Source: Albidovulum sp.
Lineage (GTDB): Bacteria; Pseudomonadota; Alphaproteobacteria; Rhodobacterales; Rhodobacteraceae
DNA: 64,000 nt
Assembly: GCA_026989275.1 (NCBI GenBank)
Contig: JALSJQ010000025.1
Span: 62,001 to 126,000, forward strand
Reading direction: 5' to 3'
Part shown: in pieces, positions 39,285 to 49,010 of the stretch
Layout: every line of letters begins with the position of its first letter
Numbering within the stretch: position 1 is the stretch's first letter
Program-made: the position numbers and the translations under genes
Notes under the pieces: generated by a model
What the model saw: the letters and a program-made list of their open reading frames with translations, nothing else
Told to the model about the DNA's origin: nothing
The model's database searches: none

Positions 39285-39665
39285 ATGGCCTACGAATATG
39301 ACGAGGAAAACGTCTTCGCGAAGATCCTCCGCGGCGAGATTCCCAACGATACGGTGATGGAGACGGAGCACACCCTGGCCTTCCGCGACATCCGCCCCCA
39401 GGCGCCGGTGCATGTGCTCGTCATCCCCAAGGGAAAATACGTCAATTTCGATCATTTCGCGGCCGAAGCCTCGGCGGAGGAGCTGGCCGACTTCATGCGC
39501 GTCGTCGGTGAAGTCGCCCGCAAGATGGGGGTGGCGCCGGACGAAGGTGGCGGCGGATACCGCACCATCTCGAATGCCGGCGTTCACGGCGTGCAGGAAG
39601 TGCCCCACTTCCACCTCCACATTCTCGGCGGCCGGCGACTCGGCCGGATGCTGCCCGCAGGCTGA
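39285..39665 (+). CDS. HIT family (histidine triad) nucleotide-binding protein
   Basis: 126 residues. The triad HFHLHILGG (in VPHFHLHI) and FAKILRGEIPND at the N-terminus define a HINT-type purine nucleoside phosphoramidase. These enzymes hydrolyse AMP-amidates such as aminoacyl-adenylates. AAGGAG lies just upstream of the ATG. It follows the glycosyltransferase by 41 bases, so the two may share an mRNA; a functional link is not evident. Confidence 0.93.
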   Translation: MAYEYDEENVFAKILRGEIPNDTVMETEHTLAFRDIRPQAPVHVLVIPKGKYVNFDHFAAEASAEELADFMRVVGEVARKMGVAPDEGGGGYRTISNAGVHGVQEVPHFHLHILGGRRLGRMLPAG

Positions 39666-39730
39666 GAATGCGGCGAGGCGCCGCGGCCCGCGGTTTGCAT
39701 GAAGCCGCGCCTCGGTCTAAGCCTGAAGCC

Positions 39731-40546
39731 ATGACACACCCCCTTCGCCTCACGCGGCGGTGCAGCCTGTCGCTCGGCCTTGCCGGCATGGCTGCGGTGC
39801 TGTTCGCCCCTTCGCTGCGCGCGGAGGAGGAGCGCGTGCTCGTGGCCGCAGCCTCCGATCTGCGCTTCGCGCTCGACGAGATCACCCGGGCCTGGCGGAC
39901 CGGCGGCCATGCTCCGGTCGAGATCGTCTATGGTTCCTCGGGCAACCTCGCCCGGCAGATCCGCCAGGGCGCCCCGTTCGGGATCTTCATGAGCGCCGAC
40001 GAACGCTATGTGCTCGAACTGGCGAAGGACGGTCTCCTGGCGGATTCGGGGCGCATCTACGCACTCGGCCGGCTGGCGCTCGTCCTGCCGCCTGCCTCGC
40101 CTCTCGAACCCGACGGCACTCTCGCCGATCTGGCCGCCGCGCTCGAGGATGGCAGGCTGAGCCGGTTTGCCATCGCCAACCCCGAACACGCGCCCTATGG
40201 GGAGCGGGCCCGCGAAGCTCTCGTGGCAACCGGGTTGTGGGAGCGGATCCGGCCGCATCTCGTCTATGGCGAGAACGTCGCCCAGGCGCTGACCTTCGCC
40301 CTTTCGGGCGGTGTTCAGGGTGGCCTCGTCGCCCATTCGCTGGCGCTCGCCCCCCCCGTCGTCAGCCGGGCGCGAACGGCACTCGTGCCACAGAGGCTGC
40401 ACACCCCGCTGCGCCAGCGCATGGCCCTCGCGAAAGGCGCCGGCGACGCGACCCGGCGCTTCTACGCCCACCTGGCGTCGCCCGAGGCCCGGGCCGTGCT
40501 CGCCCGCCACGGCTTCGCGCTTCCCGCCGATGCATCGGACAGGTGA
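39731..40546 (+). CDS. modA: Molybdate ABC transporter substrate-binding protein
   Basis: 271 residues. A signal peptide (RRCSLSLGLAGMAAVLFAPSLRA in outline, cleavage after about residue 30) sends it to the periplasm. The anion-binding landmarks are LVAAASDLRFALDEI and YGSSGNLARQI, then NPEHAPYGERAREAL, and it ends ARHGFALPAD as ModA proteins do. It binds molybdate or tungstate and hands it to ModB. The start MTHPLRLTRR is taken although no good ribosome-binding site precedes it; an upstream start at 39668 would disrupt the signal peptide. First gene of modABC. Confidence 0.92.
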   Translation: MTHPLRLTRRCSLSLGLAGMAAVLFAPSLRAEEERVLVAAASDLRFALDEITRAWRTGGHAPVEIVYGSSGNLARQIRQGAPFGIFMSADERYVLELAKDGLLADSGRIYALGRLALVLPPASPLEPDGTLADLAAALEDGRLSRFAIANPEHAPYGERAREALVATGLWERIRPHLVYGENVAQALTFALSGGVQGGLVAHSLALAPPVVSRARTALVPQRLHTPLRQRMALAKGAGDATRRFYAHLASPEARAVLARHGFALPADASDR

Positions 40547-40547
40547 G

Positions 40548-41237
40548 ATGGACTGGACCGCCCTTCTCCTCTCGCTCAGGCTCGCAGGGCTGACGGTCCT
40601 TCTCCTGATCCCGCTGGCCCTCTTCCTCGGACGCTGGCTGGCCGAGACCCGCTTTCACGGCAAACCGGCGCTCGAGGCGCTCATCGCCCTGCCACTCGTG
40701 CTGCCGCCCACCGTCTTCGGCTACTATCTGCTCGTGGCCTTCGGCACCGCCTCGCCGATCGGCCAGCTCTGGCAGGCGCTCACCGGCCGCACCCTCGTCT
40801 TCACCTTCGAGGGCATCCTTCTTGCCTCGCTCCTGTTCAACATTCCCTTCGCCATCCAGCCGATCCAGCGGGCCTTCGAGGCCATTCCCGCCGATCTGCG
40901 CGAGGCCGCCGCCACCTGCGGCCTCGGTCGCTGGCAGTGCTTTCGCCGGATCGAACTCCCCCTCGCCTGGCCCGGCATTCTCGGAGCGATGGTGCTGGTC
41001 TTCGCCCATACGCTCGGCGAATTCGGGATCGTGCTGATGGTCGGGGGCGCCGTGCCCGGAGAGACGCGGACGGTGGCCATCGCCATCTATGACCGGGTGC
41101 AGGCCTTCGACGAGGCGGCGGCGGCACGCATGTCGGCGCTGCTGCTCGCGATCTCGCTCCTCACCATCGCTCTGGCCACCTGGCTCGGCCGACGCATTCT
41201 CGCCCCGGGCGCGGAAGAGGGGAGGAGGCGGCGATGA
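40548..41237 (+). CDS. modB: Molybdate ABC transporter permease
   Basis: 229 residues with five to six transmembrane segments. The ABC-permease EAA loop is REAAATCGLGRWQCFRRIELPLAWPGI in outline, and the ModB mark HTLGEFGIVLMVGG follows. It starts one base after the modA stop, and its own stop overlaps the modC ATG by four bases, so the three genes are tightly coupled. Forms the membrane channel for molybdate. Confidence 0.95.
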   Translation: MDWTALLLSLRLAGLTVLLLIPLALFLGRWLAETRFHGKPALEALIALPLVLPPTVFGYYLLVAFGTASPIGQLWQALTGRTLVFTFEGILLASLLFNIPFAIQPIQRAFEAIPADLREAAATCGLGRWQCFRRIELPLAWPGILGAMVLVFAHTLGEFGIVLMVGGAVPGETRTVAIAIYDRVQAFDEAAAARMSALLLAISLLTIALATWLGRRILAPGAEEGRRRR

Positions 41238-42376
41238 GCGGGGACGATGCCACCCGCCCTTTCCGGGGGCTCGATGCGCGTCTCGTGCAGGACAGCCCGA
41301 TCCCGATCCGGGCCGAACTTGCCTGCGCGCCGGGGGAGCTGCTTGCTCTCGTCGGCCCTTCGGGCAGCGGCAAGAGCACCATCCTGCGCATGCTCGCCGG
41401 GCTCGCCGCGCCACGGGAAGGCCGCATCACCGTCGGCGGCGAGACATGGCTCGACAGTGCCGCGGGCATCGATCTGCCGGCGCGCCAGCGACGCACGGGC
41501 TATGTCTTCCAGAGCTATGCCCTCTTCCCGCACATGACCGCACTCGAGAACATCGCCGTCGCCCTCTCCGACCTGCCGACCGCCGAACGGGGCAAGCGGG
41601 CGCGGGCCCTTCTCGGTATGGTCCATCTCGAGGGGCTCGAGGACCGGCGGCCCGCCGCCCTGTCGGGCGGGCAGCGCCAGCGGGTGGCGCTCGCCCGGGC
41701 GCTGGCGCGCGATCCGGCGCTCCTCCTTCTCGACGAACCCTTCTCGGCCGTGGACAAGGCCACCCGGCTGAGGCTCTACCGCGAGATCGCCGCCCTGCGC
41801 GCCAGGCTGACCATGCCGAGCCTGCTCGTCACCCATGACCTCGAGGAAGCGGTGATGCTGGCCGACAGGCTGGCGGTGCTCGCCCATGGCCGCATCCTCC
41901 AGACCGGCACGCCCGAAAACATCCTGACGCGGCCCTGCTGCGCGGCCGTCGCCCGCCTCGTCAACCTGCGCAACGTCTTCCGCGGGAGGATCCGCGCCCT
42001 GCCCGAAGGGAAGACACCCGGCCTTCTCGACTGGCAGGGCCTTCCCCTCGAATTCACCCATGCACCGGCCGGCAGCGCCCCCGGCATGGACCGCCAATGG
42101 GTGGTGCCGGACGGCTTCGTCCTGCTCCACAGGCTCGACCGGCCCTCCCGCGGCGAGAAGGAGAACCCGGTCGAGGGCACGATCTCGGAGCTCGTGCCGA
42201 TCGGCCAGAATGTCGAGGTGAGCCTGCGGCCCGATCACGCGCCCGATCTGCCGCTCCATTTCTCCGTGCCGACCCATGTCGCCCGGCGCAACGCCCTCGC
42301 CGTGGGCCGCGCGGCCCGGGTTTCGCTGCTCACCGAAGGCATCCACCTCATGGAGGACGGACCCACGACCCCGTGA
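41234..42376 (+). CDS. modC: Molybdate ABC transporter ATP-binding protein
   Basis: 380 residues. ABC motifs in order: Walker A VGPSGSGKSTILRML (about 41-55), Q-loop YVFQSYALFPHM, signature LSGGQRQRVALARAL, Walker B ALLLLDEPFSAVD and H-loop VTHDLEEA. After about residue 235 comes a regulatory domain that is longer and less typical than the usual ModC Mop/TOBE module; it resembles TOBE_2 (GTISELVPIGQNVEVSLRPD). GGAGGAGG precedes the ATG. Powers molybdate import for molybdoenzymes such as nitrate reductase or formate dehydrogenase. No modE gene or ModE box was recognised. Confidence 0.93.
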   Translation: MSGDDATRPFRGLDARLVQDSPIPIRAELACAPGELLALVGPSGSGKSTILRMLAGLAAPREGRITVGGETWLDSAAGIDLPARQRRTGYVFQSYALFPHMTALENIAVALSDLPTAERGKRARALLGMVHLEGLEDRRPAALSGGQRQRVALARALARDPALLLLDEPFSAVDKATRLRLYREIAALRARLTMPSLLVTHDLEEAVMLADRLAVLAHGRILQTGTPENILTRPCCAAVARLVNLRNVFRGRIRALPEGKTPGLLDWQGLPLEFTHAPAGSAPGMDRQWVVPDGFVLLHRLDRPSRGEKENPVEGTISELVPIGQNVEVSLRPDHAPDLPLHFSVPTHVARRNALAVGRAARVSLLTEGIHLMEDGPTTP

Positions 42377-42486
42377 ACAGGCTGCACGCCCAAGGCAACC
42401 GCACCGCCGAGTGGCCGGGGCGGCCCTTGACCTTTTGCCCGCCTGCCTGTTGAAGGGCCGTGGCCAATTCTCAAGGGATCCGAGCG

Positions 42487-44325
42487 ATGGACGAACAGAA
42501 CCGCAACCTCATCCTTGCAACCGTGCTCAGCACGGCGGTGATCTTCGCCTGGTTCATCCTCTTCCCGCCCGAAAGCACCACCCCGCCGCCCCGGACGGCA
42601 ACCTCCGAAGCGGCGCCGGGCGAGGCGCCCGCGGACGGCGCCACGATCCCCGATCAGGCCCTGCCCCTGCCCGGCGAGGTAAAACTGGAGAGCACCACCC
42701 CCGAAGAATTGCGCAGCAAGGCGCTCGCCCGTTCCCCCCGCATCGCCGTGGACACGCCGCGGCTCACCGGCTCGATCGCGCTCAAGGGGGCACGGATCGA
42801 CGACCTTCTGCTCAAGGACTACCGGCAGACCCTCGATCCCGATTCGGGCAACGTGATCCTGTTCTCTCCGGTCGGCACCGATCGGGCCTATTACGCTATC
42901 AGCGGCTGGATCCCGGCCGGCGAGCTTTCCTTCGCGGACGTGCCCGGCCCCGACACGCTCTGGGAGATCGAGAAGGGCGACCGGCTCACCCTCGACAGCC
43001 CCGTCATCCTGCGCTGGGACAACGGCAAGGGGCTCGTCTTCCGCCGCACGATCTCGGTGGACGAGAACTACCTCTTCACGGTGAAGCAGAGCGTGGAGAA
43101 CCGTTCGGGCAGGCCGGTGCGCCTCGCGCCCTACGGCATCGTCGCCCGCCACGGCAAGCCCAGGGGGCGCAGCTACTACATCCTGCACGAAGGCGCCATT
43201 CTCGAGCATGACGGCAAGCTCGAGGAAATCGGTTACAAGAAGATCCCGGATCTCGATTTCGACCCCAGGGAGCGCGGCAATGTCGAGAAGATCGACGTGA
43301 GCGCCAATGGCTGGGTCGGCTTCACAGACAAGTACTGGATGGCGACCCTCGTTCCCGACCCGGGCACGGCCTTCAAGGCGGTGGTGAAGTATCTTGCCGG
43401 CGCCGACATCTACCAGGTCGAGGCCCGCCAGCCGGTGATGACCATCGCCGACGGAAGCACCGCAACGGCCGGAACCAACCTTTTCGCCGGGGCCAAGGAG
43501 TGGGAAACCATCCGCCATTACGAAGAGCAGCGTGGCTTCGAACGCTTCATCGATGCCATCGACTGGGGCTTCTTCTTCTTCCTCACCAAGCCGATCTTCC
43601 GCGTGCTCCATTTCATCAACGGGCTGATCGGCAACATGGGCTGGGCCATCATCGGCCTGACGCTCCTCATCAAGGCGCTGCTCTTCCCTCTCGCGTGGAA
43701 ATCCTACGTCTCGATGGCGCGGATGAAGGAGCTTCAACCCGAGATCGAGAAGCTCAAGGAACGCGCCGGCGAGGACCGGCAGATGCTCCAGCAGGAGATG
43801 ATGAAGCTCTATCGCGAGAAGAAGGTGAACCCGGCCGCCGGCTGCCTGCCGATCCTCCTGCAGATCCCGATCTTCTTCTCGCTCTACAAGGTGATCTTCG
43901 TCACCATCGAGCTGCGCCATGCGCCCTGGATCCTGTGGATCCGCGACCTCTCGGCGCCCGACCCGACCAGCTGGATGAACCTCTTCGGCCTCCTGCCCTG
44001 GGATGCGCCCGACCCGACCGGCATCTTCGGCATCTTCTCGATCGGGGTGCTGCCGATCCTCCTCGGCATCTCCATGTGGCTGCAGCAGAAGCTCAACCCC
44101 ACCCCGACCGACCCGGTCCAGCAGAAGATCTTCGGCTGGATGCCCTGGGTCTTCATGTTCATGCTGGGGAACTTTCCTTCGGGTCTCGTGCTCTACTGGA
44201 TCACCAACAACACCCTCTCCTTCACGCAGCAATACATCATCATGCGGATGCAGGGGGTGAAGCCCGACGTTCTGGGCAACATCCTCGCGAGCTTCCGCCG
44301 CCGGAGCGGGGAGAAGAGCGGATGA
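42487..44325 (+). CDS. yidC: Membrane protein insertase YidC
   Basis: 612 residues, the long Gram-negative form. An N-terminal helix ([19 protein letters not shown]) is followed by a proline-rich linker and a large periplasmic domain (about 60-355). Then come five helices, with the conserved hydrophilic-groove Arg probably in [16 protein letters not shown], and the coiled-coil cytoplasmic loop [20 protein letters not shown]. It inserts membrane proteins alone or with SecYEG. The start MDEQNRNL is chosen because AAGGGAT lies nine bases upstream; a GTG at 42460 would add nine residues. It overlaps the MOSC gene by four bases. Confidence 0.97.
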   Translation: MDEQNRNLILATVLSTAVIFAWFILFPPESTTPPPRTATSEAAPGEAPADGATIPDQALPLPGEVKLESTTPEELRSKALARSPRIAVDTPRLTGSIALKGARIDDLLLKDYRQTLDPDSGNVILFSPVGTDRAYYAISGWIPAGELSFADVPGPDTLWEIEKGDRLTLDSPVILRWDNGKGLVFRRTISVDENYLFTVKQSVENRSGRPVRLAPYGIVARHGKPRGRSYYILHEGAILEHDGKLEEIGYKKIPDLDFDPRERGNVEKIDVSANGWVGFTDKYWMATLVPDPGTAFKAVVKYLAGADIYQVEARQPVMTIADGSTATAGTNLFAGAKEWETIRHYEEQRGFERFIDAIDWGFFFFLTKPIFRVLHFINGLIGNMGWAIIGLTLLIKALLFPLAWKSYVSMARMKELQPEIEKLKERAGEDRQMLQQEMMKLYREKKVNPAAGCLPILLQIPIFFSLYKVIFVTIELRHAPWILWIRDLSAPDPTSWMNLFGLLPWDAPDPTGIFGIFSIGVLPILLGISMWLQQKLNPTPTDPVQQKIFGWMPWVFMFMLGNFPSGLVLYWITNNTLSFTQQYIIMRMQGVKPDVLGNILASFRRRSGEKSG

Positions 44326-45098
44326 CGGCGGCGCGGCTCGTCGCCATATGGCGCCACCCCCTCAAGGGGCATGGCCGCGAAGCGCTCGAGGCGGTGACGC
44401 TCGCGGCCGACGCCGCCCTGCCCTGGGACCGGCACTGGGCGGTGCTCCAGGAGGGGGTGCCGGAAGCCGGGAAGGCCGGTCGGGAATGGATCCGCTGCAA
44501 CAACTTCATGCGCGGCGCCAAGGCTCCCACCCTTCAGGCGATGGAGGCCCGGCTTTCCTTCGAGGCGAACACCCCCTCCCTCCTGCTGACCCACCCGGAA
44601 CGACCACCCATCCGCTTCAACCCGGACGATCCGGCCGATACGGCCCGTTTTGTCGATTGGGTGCGTCCGCTCTACCCTTCCGACCGGCCCGGCCCGGCCC
44701 GCATCATCTCCCTGCCCGGCCGCGGCAATACCGACAGCCCCTTCCCCTCGATCGCGCTTCACGCCACGGCCTCGCTCCGGGCCCTGTCCGAACATGCCGG
44801 CCGACCGCTTTCGCCACTGCGCTTTCGCGGCAATCTCTGGATCGAGGGGCTCGCCCCGTGGGAGGAATTCGATCTCGTCGGCAGGCGCATCCGCATCGGC
44901 GCCGCGGAACTCCTCGTCGAGGAACCGATCGGCCGCTGCCGCGCCACCACGGCCGACCCCGAGACCGGCCGAATCGACTTCGACACTCTCGCCCTTCTCG
45001 AGCGCTTGCAGGGAGGAGAGCGCAATTTCGGCGTCTATGCGCGGGTCGTCTCTCCCGGTCCGATCCGCAGGGGGGACGAAATGGAGGTGCTCGGATGA
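44322..45098 (+). CDS. MOSC domain-containing protein
   Basis: 258 residues. The N-terminal part matches the MOSC N-terminal beta-barrel ([17 protein letters not shown]). The C-terminal MOSC domain carries the key Cys in [20 protein letters not shown] and ends [15 protein letters not shown] domains bind the molybdenum cofactor or move sulfur; no defined substrate is known for this branch. It sits between yidC and yihA with four-base overlaps on both sides, the standard alphaproteobacterial order. The modABC operon just upstream may be coincidence. Confidence 0.9.
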   Translation: MTAARLVAIWRHPLKGHGREALEAVTLAADAALPWDRHWAVLQEGVPEAGKAGREWIRCNNFMRGAKAPTLQAMEARLSFEANTPSLLLTHPERPPIRFNPDDPADTARFVDWVRPLYPSDRPGPARIISLPGRGNTDSPFPSIALHATASLRALSEHAGRPLSPLRFRGNLWIEGLAPWEEFDLVGRRIRIGAAELLVEEPIGRCRATTADPETGRIDFDTLALLERLQGGERNFGVYARVVSPGPIRRGDEMEVLG

Positions 45099-45754
45099 CG
45101 GATGGCGCCGAAAGATTCCCCGTCGTCGAGATCGACGACCCCGACGCCCTCACCCGCGGCCGCAGACTCCTCACGAACGAGGTCGCCTTTCTCAAGGGCG
45201 TGGTCGCGCTCGACGGCCTGCCCCCGGCCGACCGGATCGAGATATGCTTCGCCGGGCGCTCCAATGTCGGCAAGTCGTCGCTCATCAACGCCCTGACCCG
45301 CCGCAAGGGGCTGGCACGCACTTCCAACACGCCGGGGCGCACGCAGGAACTCAACTTCTTCACCCTTGGCGACAGCCACTACCTCGTCGATCTGCCGGGC
45401 TACGGCTACGCCAAGGCGCCGAAGGATCTCGTCGCCCGCTGGCAGAGGCTCCTCAAGGACTATCTCGCCGGCCGGCCCAATCTGCGGCGGGTCTTCGTGC
45501 TCATCGATTCGCGCCACGGCATCAAGAAGGTGGATGAGGAGATCATGGAGCTGCTCGACAGGGCGGCGGTCCCCTTCGAGGTGGTCTTCACCAAGGCCGA
45601 CAAGGTGAAACGGGGCGAACTCGAAAGAAACCTCGACAAGACCCGCGCGGCGCTCGCAGGGCACCCGGCCGCCTATCCGGGCATCGTCGTCACCTCCTCC
45701 GAGAAGGGCACCGGCATCGACACGCTGCGTGCCGAGATCGCCGCACTGGAATGA
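45095..45754 (+). CDS. yihA: Ribosome biogenesis GTPase YihA/YsxC (EngB)
   Basis: 219 residues. G1 [16 protein letters not shown]2 region [14 protein letters not shown]3 [13 protein letters not shown]4 [10 protein letters not shown] and G5 TSSEKGTG are all intact. It helps assemble the large ribosomal subunit and is essential in many bacteria. The start follows GGAGG and overlaps the MOSC stop by four bases. The N-terminal 35 residues are longer than in E. coli, as is common in this class. In relatives argB usually follows; here the next gene is on the other strand. Confidence 0.96.
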   Translation: MTDGAERFPVVEIDDPDALTRGRRLLTNEVAFLKGVVALDGLPPADRIEICFAGRSNVGKSSLINALTRRKGLARTSNTPGRTQELNFFTLGDSHYLVDLPGYGYAKAPKDLVARWQRLLKDYLAGRPNLRRVFVLIDSRHGIKKVDEEIMELLDRAAVPFEVVFTKADKVKRGELERNLDKTRAALAGHPAAYPGIVVTSSEKGTGIDTLRAEIAALE

Positions 45755-45964
45755 CCCTTGCGGGCGGCCCGGCGGCTGGCTCCGTCATCGACAGGAACGG
45801 CAGGAACGGCGCTCGTCCGTGAAGCGCGGGCGGCACCTTCCCACCTCCGGGGAATGCCGCCCCCCCGGGCAAACCCGGACAGGGCGGCGCGTGGTGCCTC
45901 CTGCGGCGAAACGCCCGCCATGAACGACCGGGATGACCGCCTGCCGTCTCGCCCCTCGGCCCTC

Positions 45965-46963
45965 TCAGCCCTTCCGGCGTCCGGCCCCCGGGGCCGGCAT
46001 CGGCACTTCGCGGCCGGTGCCGAGGGCGAGGGTGTGCTCCCTCAGCCACGCCATGAACCCCCGCGGATCGCTTTTCCAGCGGTCGATCTCCTCACGCTCG
46101 AGCGGGTGGCCGATATGGGGGCGCTGGGGCTTGCCGATGGCATGGGCGATCTCGTGCAGCAGCAGCCCCTGCCGCAGCACCGGAGAAATCTTGTTGGCGA
46201 TCTGATACCAGCGGCTGTTCTGACCGGGAAAGCGGATCGGCACCACCCGCGCCCGGCTCTTGAGCAGCATCTTGGCGGTGAAGGGATGCCATTCGGCTTC
46301 CAGGGCATCGTCGAACCAGCCCGGAGAAGCCGCCACCTGCCCCGCCGGGAACAGGATCACCACCCCGCCCTGCTCGAGATGGGTCATCGCCTCCTGCCGC
46401 ATGCGCAGATTCTGCCGCACCGCGTCGGGCTCGTGGGGGAAGGACACGGGCAGCATGTGCCACTTGATTTCGGGCACGTTCGTCAGGAGGGAGCGGGTAA
46501 GGATCTTGAAATCCTGCCGCACCTGACCGACGAGCTCGGCCAGCACCAGCCCGTCCACGAGCCCGTGGGGATGGTTGGCGACCACCACCACAGGCCCCTC
46601 CTTCGGAATGCGGGCTATCTCCTCCTCGGGTGTGAGCAGCTCGATCTCGAGCAGATCCAGCGCCTTGCGCCAGAAGCTGACGCCGGGCGGCCGGCCCGTG
46701 CGCTCATATTCGCGCACCAGTTTCAGAAGGGTGTATTTCCCCGTCATCCACTCGATCATCCGGATGACGGCCGCGCTCCAGGGATCCCCGAAAGACGAGG
46801 CGTACGAGAGATTGCTGCCGTCATAGGGCTTGTAGTCGGGGTCCTCGACATAGGCGGCGCGTGGCGCATAGACGCTCGCCACCTCCTCGGGTACGACCGC
46901 CCCTGCCGCACCCCGCTTCCGCCCGTCCGGCGCGTCGGAGGCCGCCTCCTGCCGTTCACCCAT
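45965..46963 (-). CDS. Lysophospholipid acyltransferase family protein
   Basis: 332 residues. The acyltransferase motif is VVVVANHPHGLVDGLVLAEL (NHPxGxxDG, a variant of HX4D), followed by PAGQVA and VVPIRFPGQNSRWYQI, where the PxRF segment is the usual third block. This recalls the hemolysin-like/OlsA-type acyltransferases that acylate lyso-lipids. The N-terminus is charged, with no signal peptide. The ATG shares one base with the HPr stop, so it is tightly coupled to the HPr/EIIA/RapZ/HprK cluster. The exact acceptor lipid is not known. Confidence 0.85.
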   Translation of the reverse strand: MGERQEAASDAPDGRKRGAAGAVVPEEVASVYAPRAAYVEDPDYKPYDGSNLSYASSFGDPWSAAVIRMIEWMTGKYTLLKLVREYERTGRPPGVSFWRKALDLLEIELLTPEEEIARIPKEGPVVVVANHPHGLVDGLVLAELVGQVRQDFKILTRSLLTNVPEIKWHMLPVSFPHEPDAVRQNLRMRQEAMTHLEQGGVVILFPAGQVAASPGWFDDALEAEWHPFTAKMLLKSRARVVPIRFPGQNSRWYQIANKISPVLRQGLLLHEIAHAIGKPQRPHIGHPLEREEIDRWKSDPRGFMAWLREHTLALGTGREVPMPAPGAGRRKG

Positions 46964-47235
46964 CAGAATTCCTCTCCGAAACGATCCTTCACCAGCGCCT
47001 CGATCTTCTCGGCCAGCGCTTCGGCACCCGCCCCTTCGACCGCGATCTCGATGCGGCTGCCCCGACCGGCGCCGAGCATCAGCAGCCCCATGATCGAATC
47101 GCCCGACACCGTCATCCCGTCCTTCGAAACCTCGACCCGGCACGCATGCCCCTCGACCAGCTCGGCGAACCTGGCCGAAGCACGGGCATGAAGCCCTTTC
47201 TCGTTGACGATCTCGAGCGTCCGCCGGACGGTCAT
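46963..47235 (-). CDS. ptsH: HPr family phosphocarrier protein
   Basis: 90 residues. The active His is in EKGLHARASARFAE (H16) and the regulatory region is GDSIMGLLMLGAG, where the Ser is the HprK target. It accepts phosphate from enzyme I (not in this window) and passes it to EIIA. In alphaproteobacteria this PTS lacks sugar permeases and is regulatory (nitrogen-type). Its ATG overlaps the EIIA stop by four bases, and its stop overlaps the acyltransferase start by one. Confidence 0.95.
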   Translation of the reverse strand: MTVRRTLEIVNEKGLHARASARFAELVEGHACRVEVSKDGMTVSGDSIMGLLMLGAGRGSRIEIAVEGAGAEALAEKIEALVKDRFGEEF

Positions 47236-47627
47236 GCCCCGTTCCTCCTCTCGAAGACATCGAGATATTTCCGCCCCGCTTCAGCAGCCCGATGCACCGC
47301 CTCCTCGAGTGGGCGATGGCGGCACTTGGCCAGTTTGATCAGCATCGGCAGATTCGCGCCATAGAGGATACACCGACCCGGGCTCTCGCAGGCGGGCAGG
47401 GCGAGATTGGTCGGGGAGCCGCCGAAGATGTCGGTGACGATGGCCACGCCCTCGCCTTCGTCCACCGCCTCGGCCGCTTCGCGAATCTCGCGGGCCTTGG
47501 CGGCGCGGTCGTCATCGTCATGGATGGCGATGGCCCGCACACCGGGCTGGGGGCCGATGACATGTTCGACCGCCGCAAGATATTCCCGGGCCAGCCCTCC
47601 GTGGGCGACGATGACGATCCCGATCAA
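47232..47627 (-). CDS. PTS EIIA-type component (mannose-family EIIA, EIIA-Man like)
   Basis: 131 residues. The active His is in GIVIVAHGGLAREYL, followed by VRAIAIHDDDDRAAK and the conserved IVTDIFGGSPTNLALP, all typical of EIIA-Man domains. No EIIB/C/D partners are nearby, so it is regulatory. The start is TTG at 47627; it overlaps the RapZ stop as TTGA and has GGATCGGG upstream. No in-frame ATG lies near the N-terminal strand. Confidence 0.9.
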   Translation of the reverse strand: MIGIVIVAHGGLAREYLAAVEHVIGPQPGVRAIAIHDDDDRAAKAREIREAAEAVDEGEGVAIVTDIFGGSPTNLALPACESPGRCILYGANLPMLIKLAKCRHRPLEEAVHRAAEAGRKYLDVFERRNGA

Positions 47628-48517
47628 TTGTCCCGATCCGCTTGCAATTCCCTGTGCCGTATAGACACGCGCCGCCCCTTTTCTGCAAGGGCCGTGCCGA
47701 TCATTTCCGCCATGGCCACCGAACGGTGGCGCCCTCCGGTGCAGCCGAATCCGAGCGAGAGCCCGGCGCGGCCCTCGCGGGCCGCCCGTGCATGGGCCAA
47801 TTCGACGAGTGCGAGCACATGGTCGCGGAAGGGGGCGTGGAGCGGGTCTGCGGCCACATGGCGCTGCACCGCCACGTCCTGCCCGGTCAGCGGGCGCAGC
47901 GCCGGCTTCCAGTGGGGATTGTCCAGCAGTCGGCAATCGAAGACGAAATCGAGCCCCGGCGGCAGACCCGCCGGATAGGCGAAGGAAACGATGTCGATCC
48001 GCGGTGTCGGCTGCATCCCGTCGGCAAGCAGCGCGCTCACCGCTGCACGCAGATCGTGGGGCGAAAGCGCGGTGGTGTCGATGACGAGATCGGCCGCCTC
48101 GCGCAGCGGCGCAAGCAGCGCGAGCTCGCGCATGATCCCTTCTTTCGCCGCTCCCCCCGGCGCCAGCGGGTGGTGGCGGCGCGTTTCCATGAAACGCGCC
48201 TCGAGCGTCGGCGTCGCGCAATCGAGAAAGAGCAGGCAGGGCCGCATGCCCCGGCGCTCCAGGAGCGCGCGCTGGTCGAGAAGGGCGGTGATGTCGAAAT
48301 CGCGCGTGCGCGGATCGACGGCCACCGCGAGGGGGCGGTCCGGGGCAGGCTGGTCGAAAAGCCGGGGCAGCAGCACGAGCGGCAGGTTGTCGATGGTCTC
48401 GAAACCGAGATCCTCGAGGGCCTTGAGCGCCGTCGTCCGCCCTGCCCCCGCCGGTCCGGTGACGAGCACGACGCCGGGGCGTGCCGCGCCTGCATCGCTG
48501 CCGACCGTCTCGGTCAT
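47624..48517 (-). CDS. rapZ: RNase adapter / nucleotide-binding protein RapZ (YvcJ family)
   Basis: 297 residues. The P-loop is VVLVTGPAGAGRTTALKAL, with Arg in place of the usual Lys, as in many alphaproteobacterial members. DLGFETIDNLPLVLLP follows, and the C-terminal domain has GLSLGFGCTGGRHRSVAMAE, the conserved substrate-binding block. In E. coli RapZ controls GlmS through sRNAs and RNase E; in Rhodobacterales its role is inferred from the family. It sits between hprK and the EIIA gene on the same strand, the common alphaproteobacterial order. Confidence 0.94.
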   Translation of the reverse strand: MTETVGSDAGAARPGVVLVTGPAGAGRTTALKALEDLGFETIDNLPLVLLPRLFDQPAPDRPLAVAVDPRTRDFDITALLDQRALLERRGMRPCLLFLDCATPTLEARFMETRRHHPLAPGGAAKEGIMRELALLAPLREAADLVIDTTALSPHDLRAAVSALLADGMQPTPRIDIVSFAYPAGLPPGLDFVFDCRLLDNPHWKPALRPLTGQDVAVQRHVAADPLHAPFRDHVLALVELAHARAAREGRAGLSLGFGCTGGRHRSVAMAEMIGTALAEKGRRVSIRHRELQADRDN

Positions 48518-48544
48518 GCACCGCCTCCCTCCCCTTGCCCCCGG

Positions 48545-48994
48545 TCAGCCGCCGAACGGGGGTGCGATCCTCTCCCCCGTCAGATAACAGCACAGCGCCG
48601 CGGCCAGGAAGGGGTGATCCGCCCCACGAATGGTCACGATCTCGCGCCCGAGCAGGAGTGTCGTCTCGTGTTCGGGGAAACGAGCCGCTGCCGGCCGGTC
48701 GAGATCGACGAGGAGCGCGAGCGGCACATTCTCCGCATGGGGCAGTCGCAATATGCCGACGCCGCGCGCTTCCACGAGCCCCGCGAGGGAAGGGGGAGGC
48801 GCGAGCAGCAGCCGTCCGCCGCGCCCGATCAGGCAGGTGCGGTCATCGGCAACGAGCGTGGCCCCGAGGGCGATCAGCTCGAGCGCGAGGCGCGACTTGC
48901 CCGCCCCCGAACGCCCCCGGATCAGAACCCCTTGCCCGTCGAGGACGACGGCCGAGGCATGAACGATGGCGCTGGCCGGGTTCTCCTTCGTCAT
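48545..48994 (-). CDS. hprK: Short HPr kinase/phosphorylase
   Basis: 149 residues, about half the Firmicute enzyme; only the C-terminal kinase domain is present, as in other alphaproteobacteria. Walker A is VLIRGRSGAGKSRLALELI, with ADDRT as the catalytic acidic motif and VEARGVGILRL as the conserved second block. It phosphorylates a Ser of HPr, linking the regulatory PTS to the ChvG/ChvI system. It lies between chvG and rapZ. The gap to rapZ is 27 bases. Confidence 0.9.
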   Translation of the reverse strand: MTKENPASAIVHASAVVLDGQGVLIRGRSGAGKSRLALELIALGATLVADDRTCLIGRGGRLLLAPPPSLAGLVEARGVGILRLPHAENVPLALLVDLDRPAAARFPEHETTLLLGREIVTIRGADHPFLAAALCCYLTGERIAPPFGG

Positions 48995-49010
48995 CGCGCG
49001 ATCGGCACCT

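Noticed and set aside
47624-48517. RapZ P-loop with Arg in place of Lys as a dead ATPase
   Set aside because: The GAGR form is, to my knowledge, common in alphaproteobacterial RapZ and the rest of the protein is intact.
48545-48994. HprK as a truncated pseudogene because it has 149 residues
   Set aside because: The short kinase-only form is normal in alphaproteobacteria and all key motifs are present.
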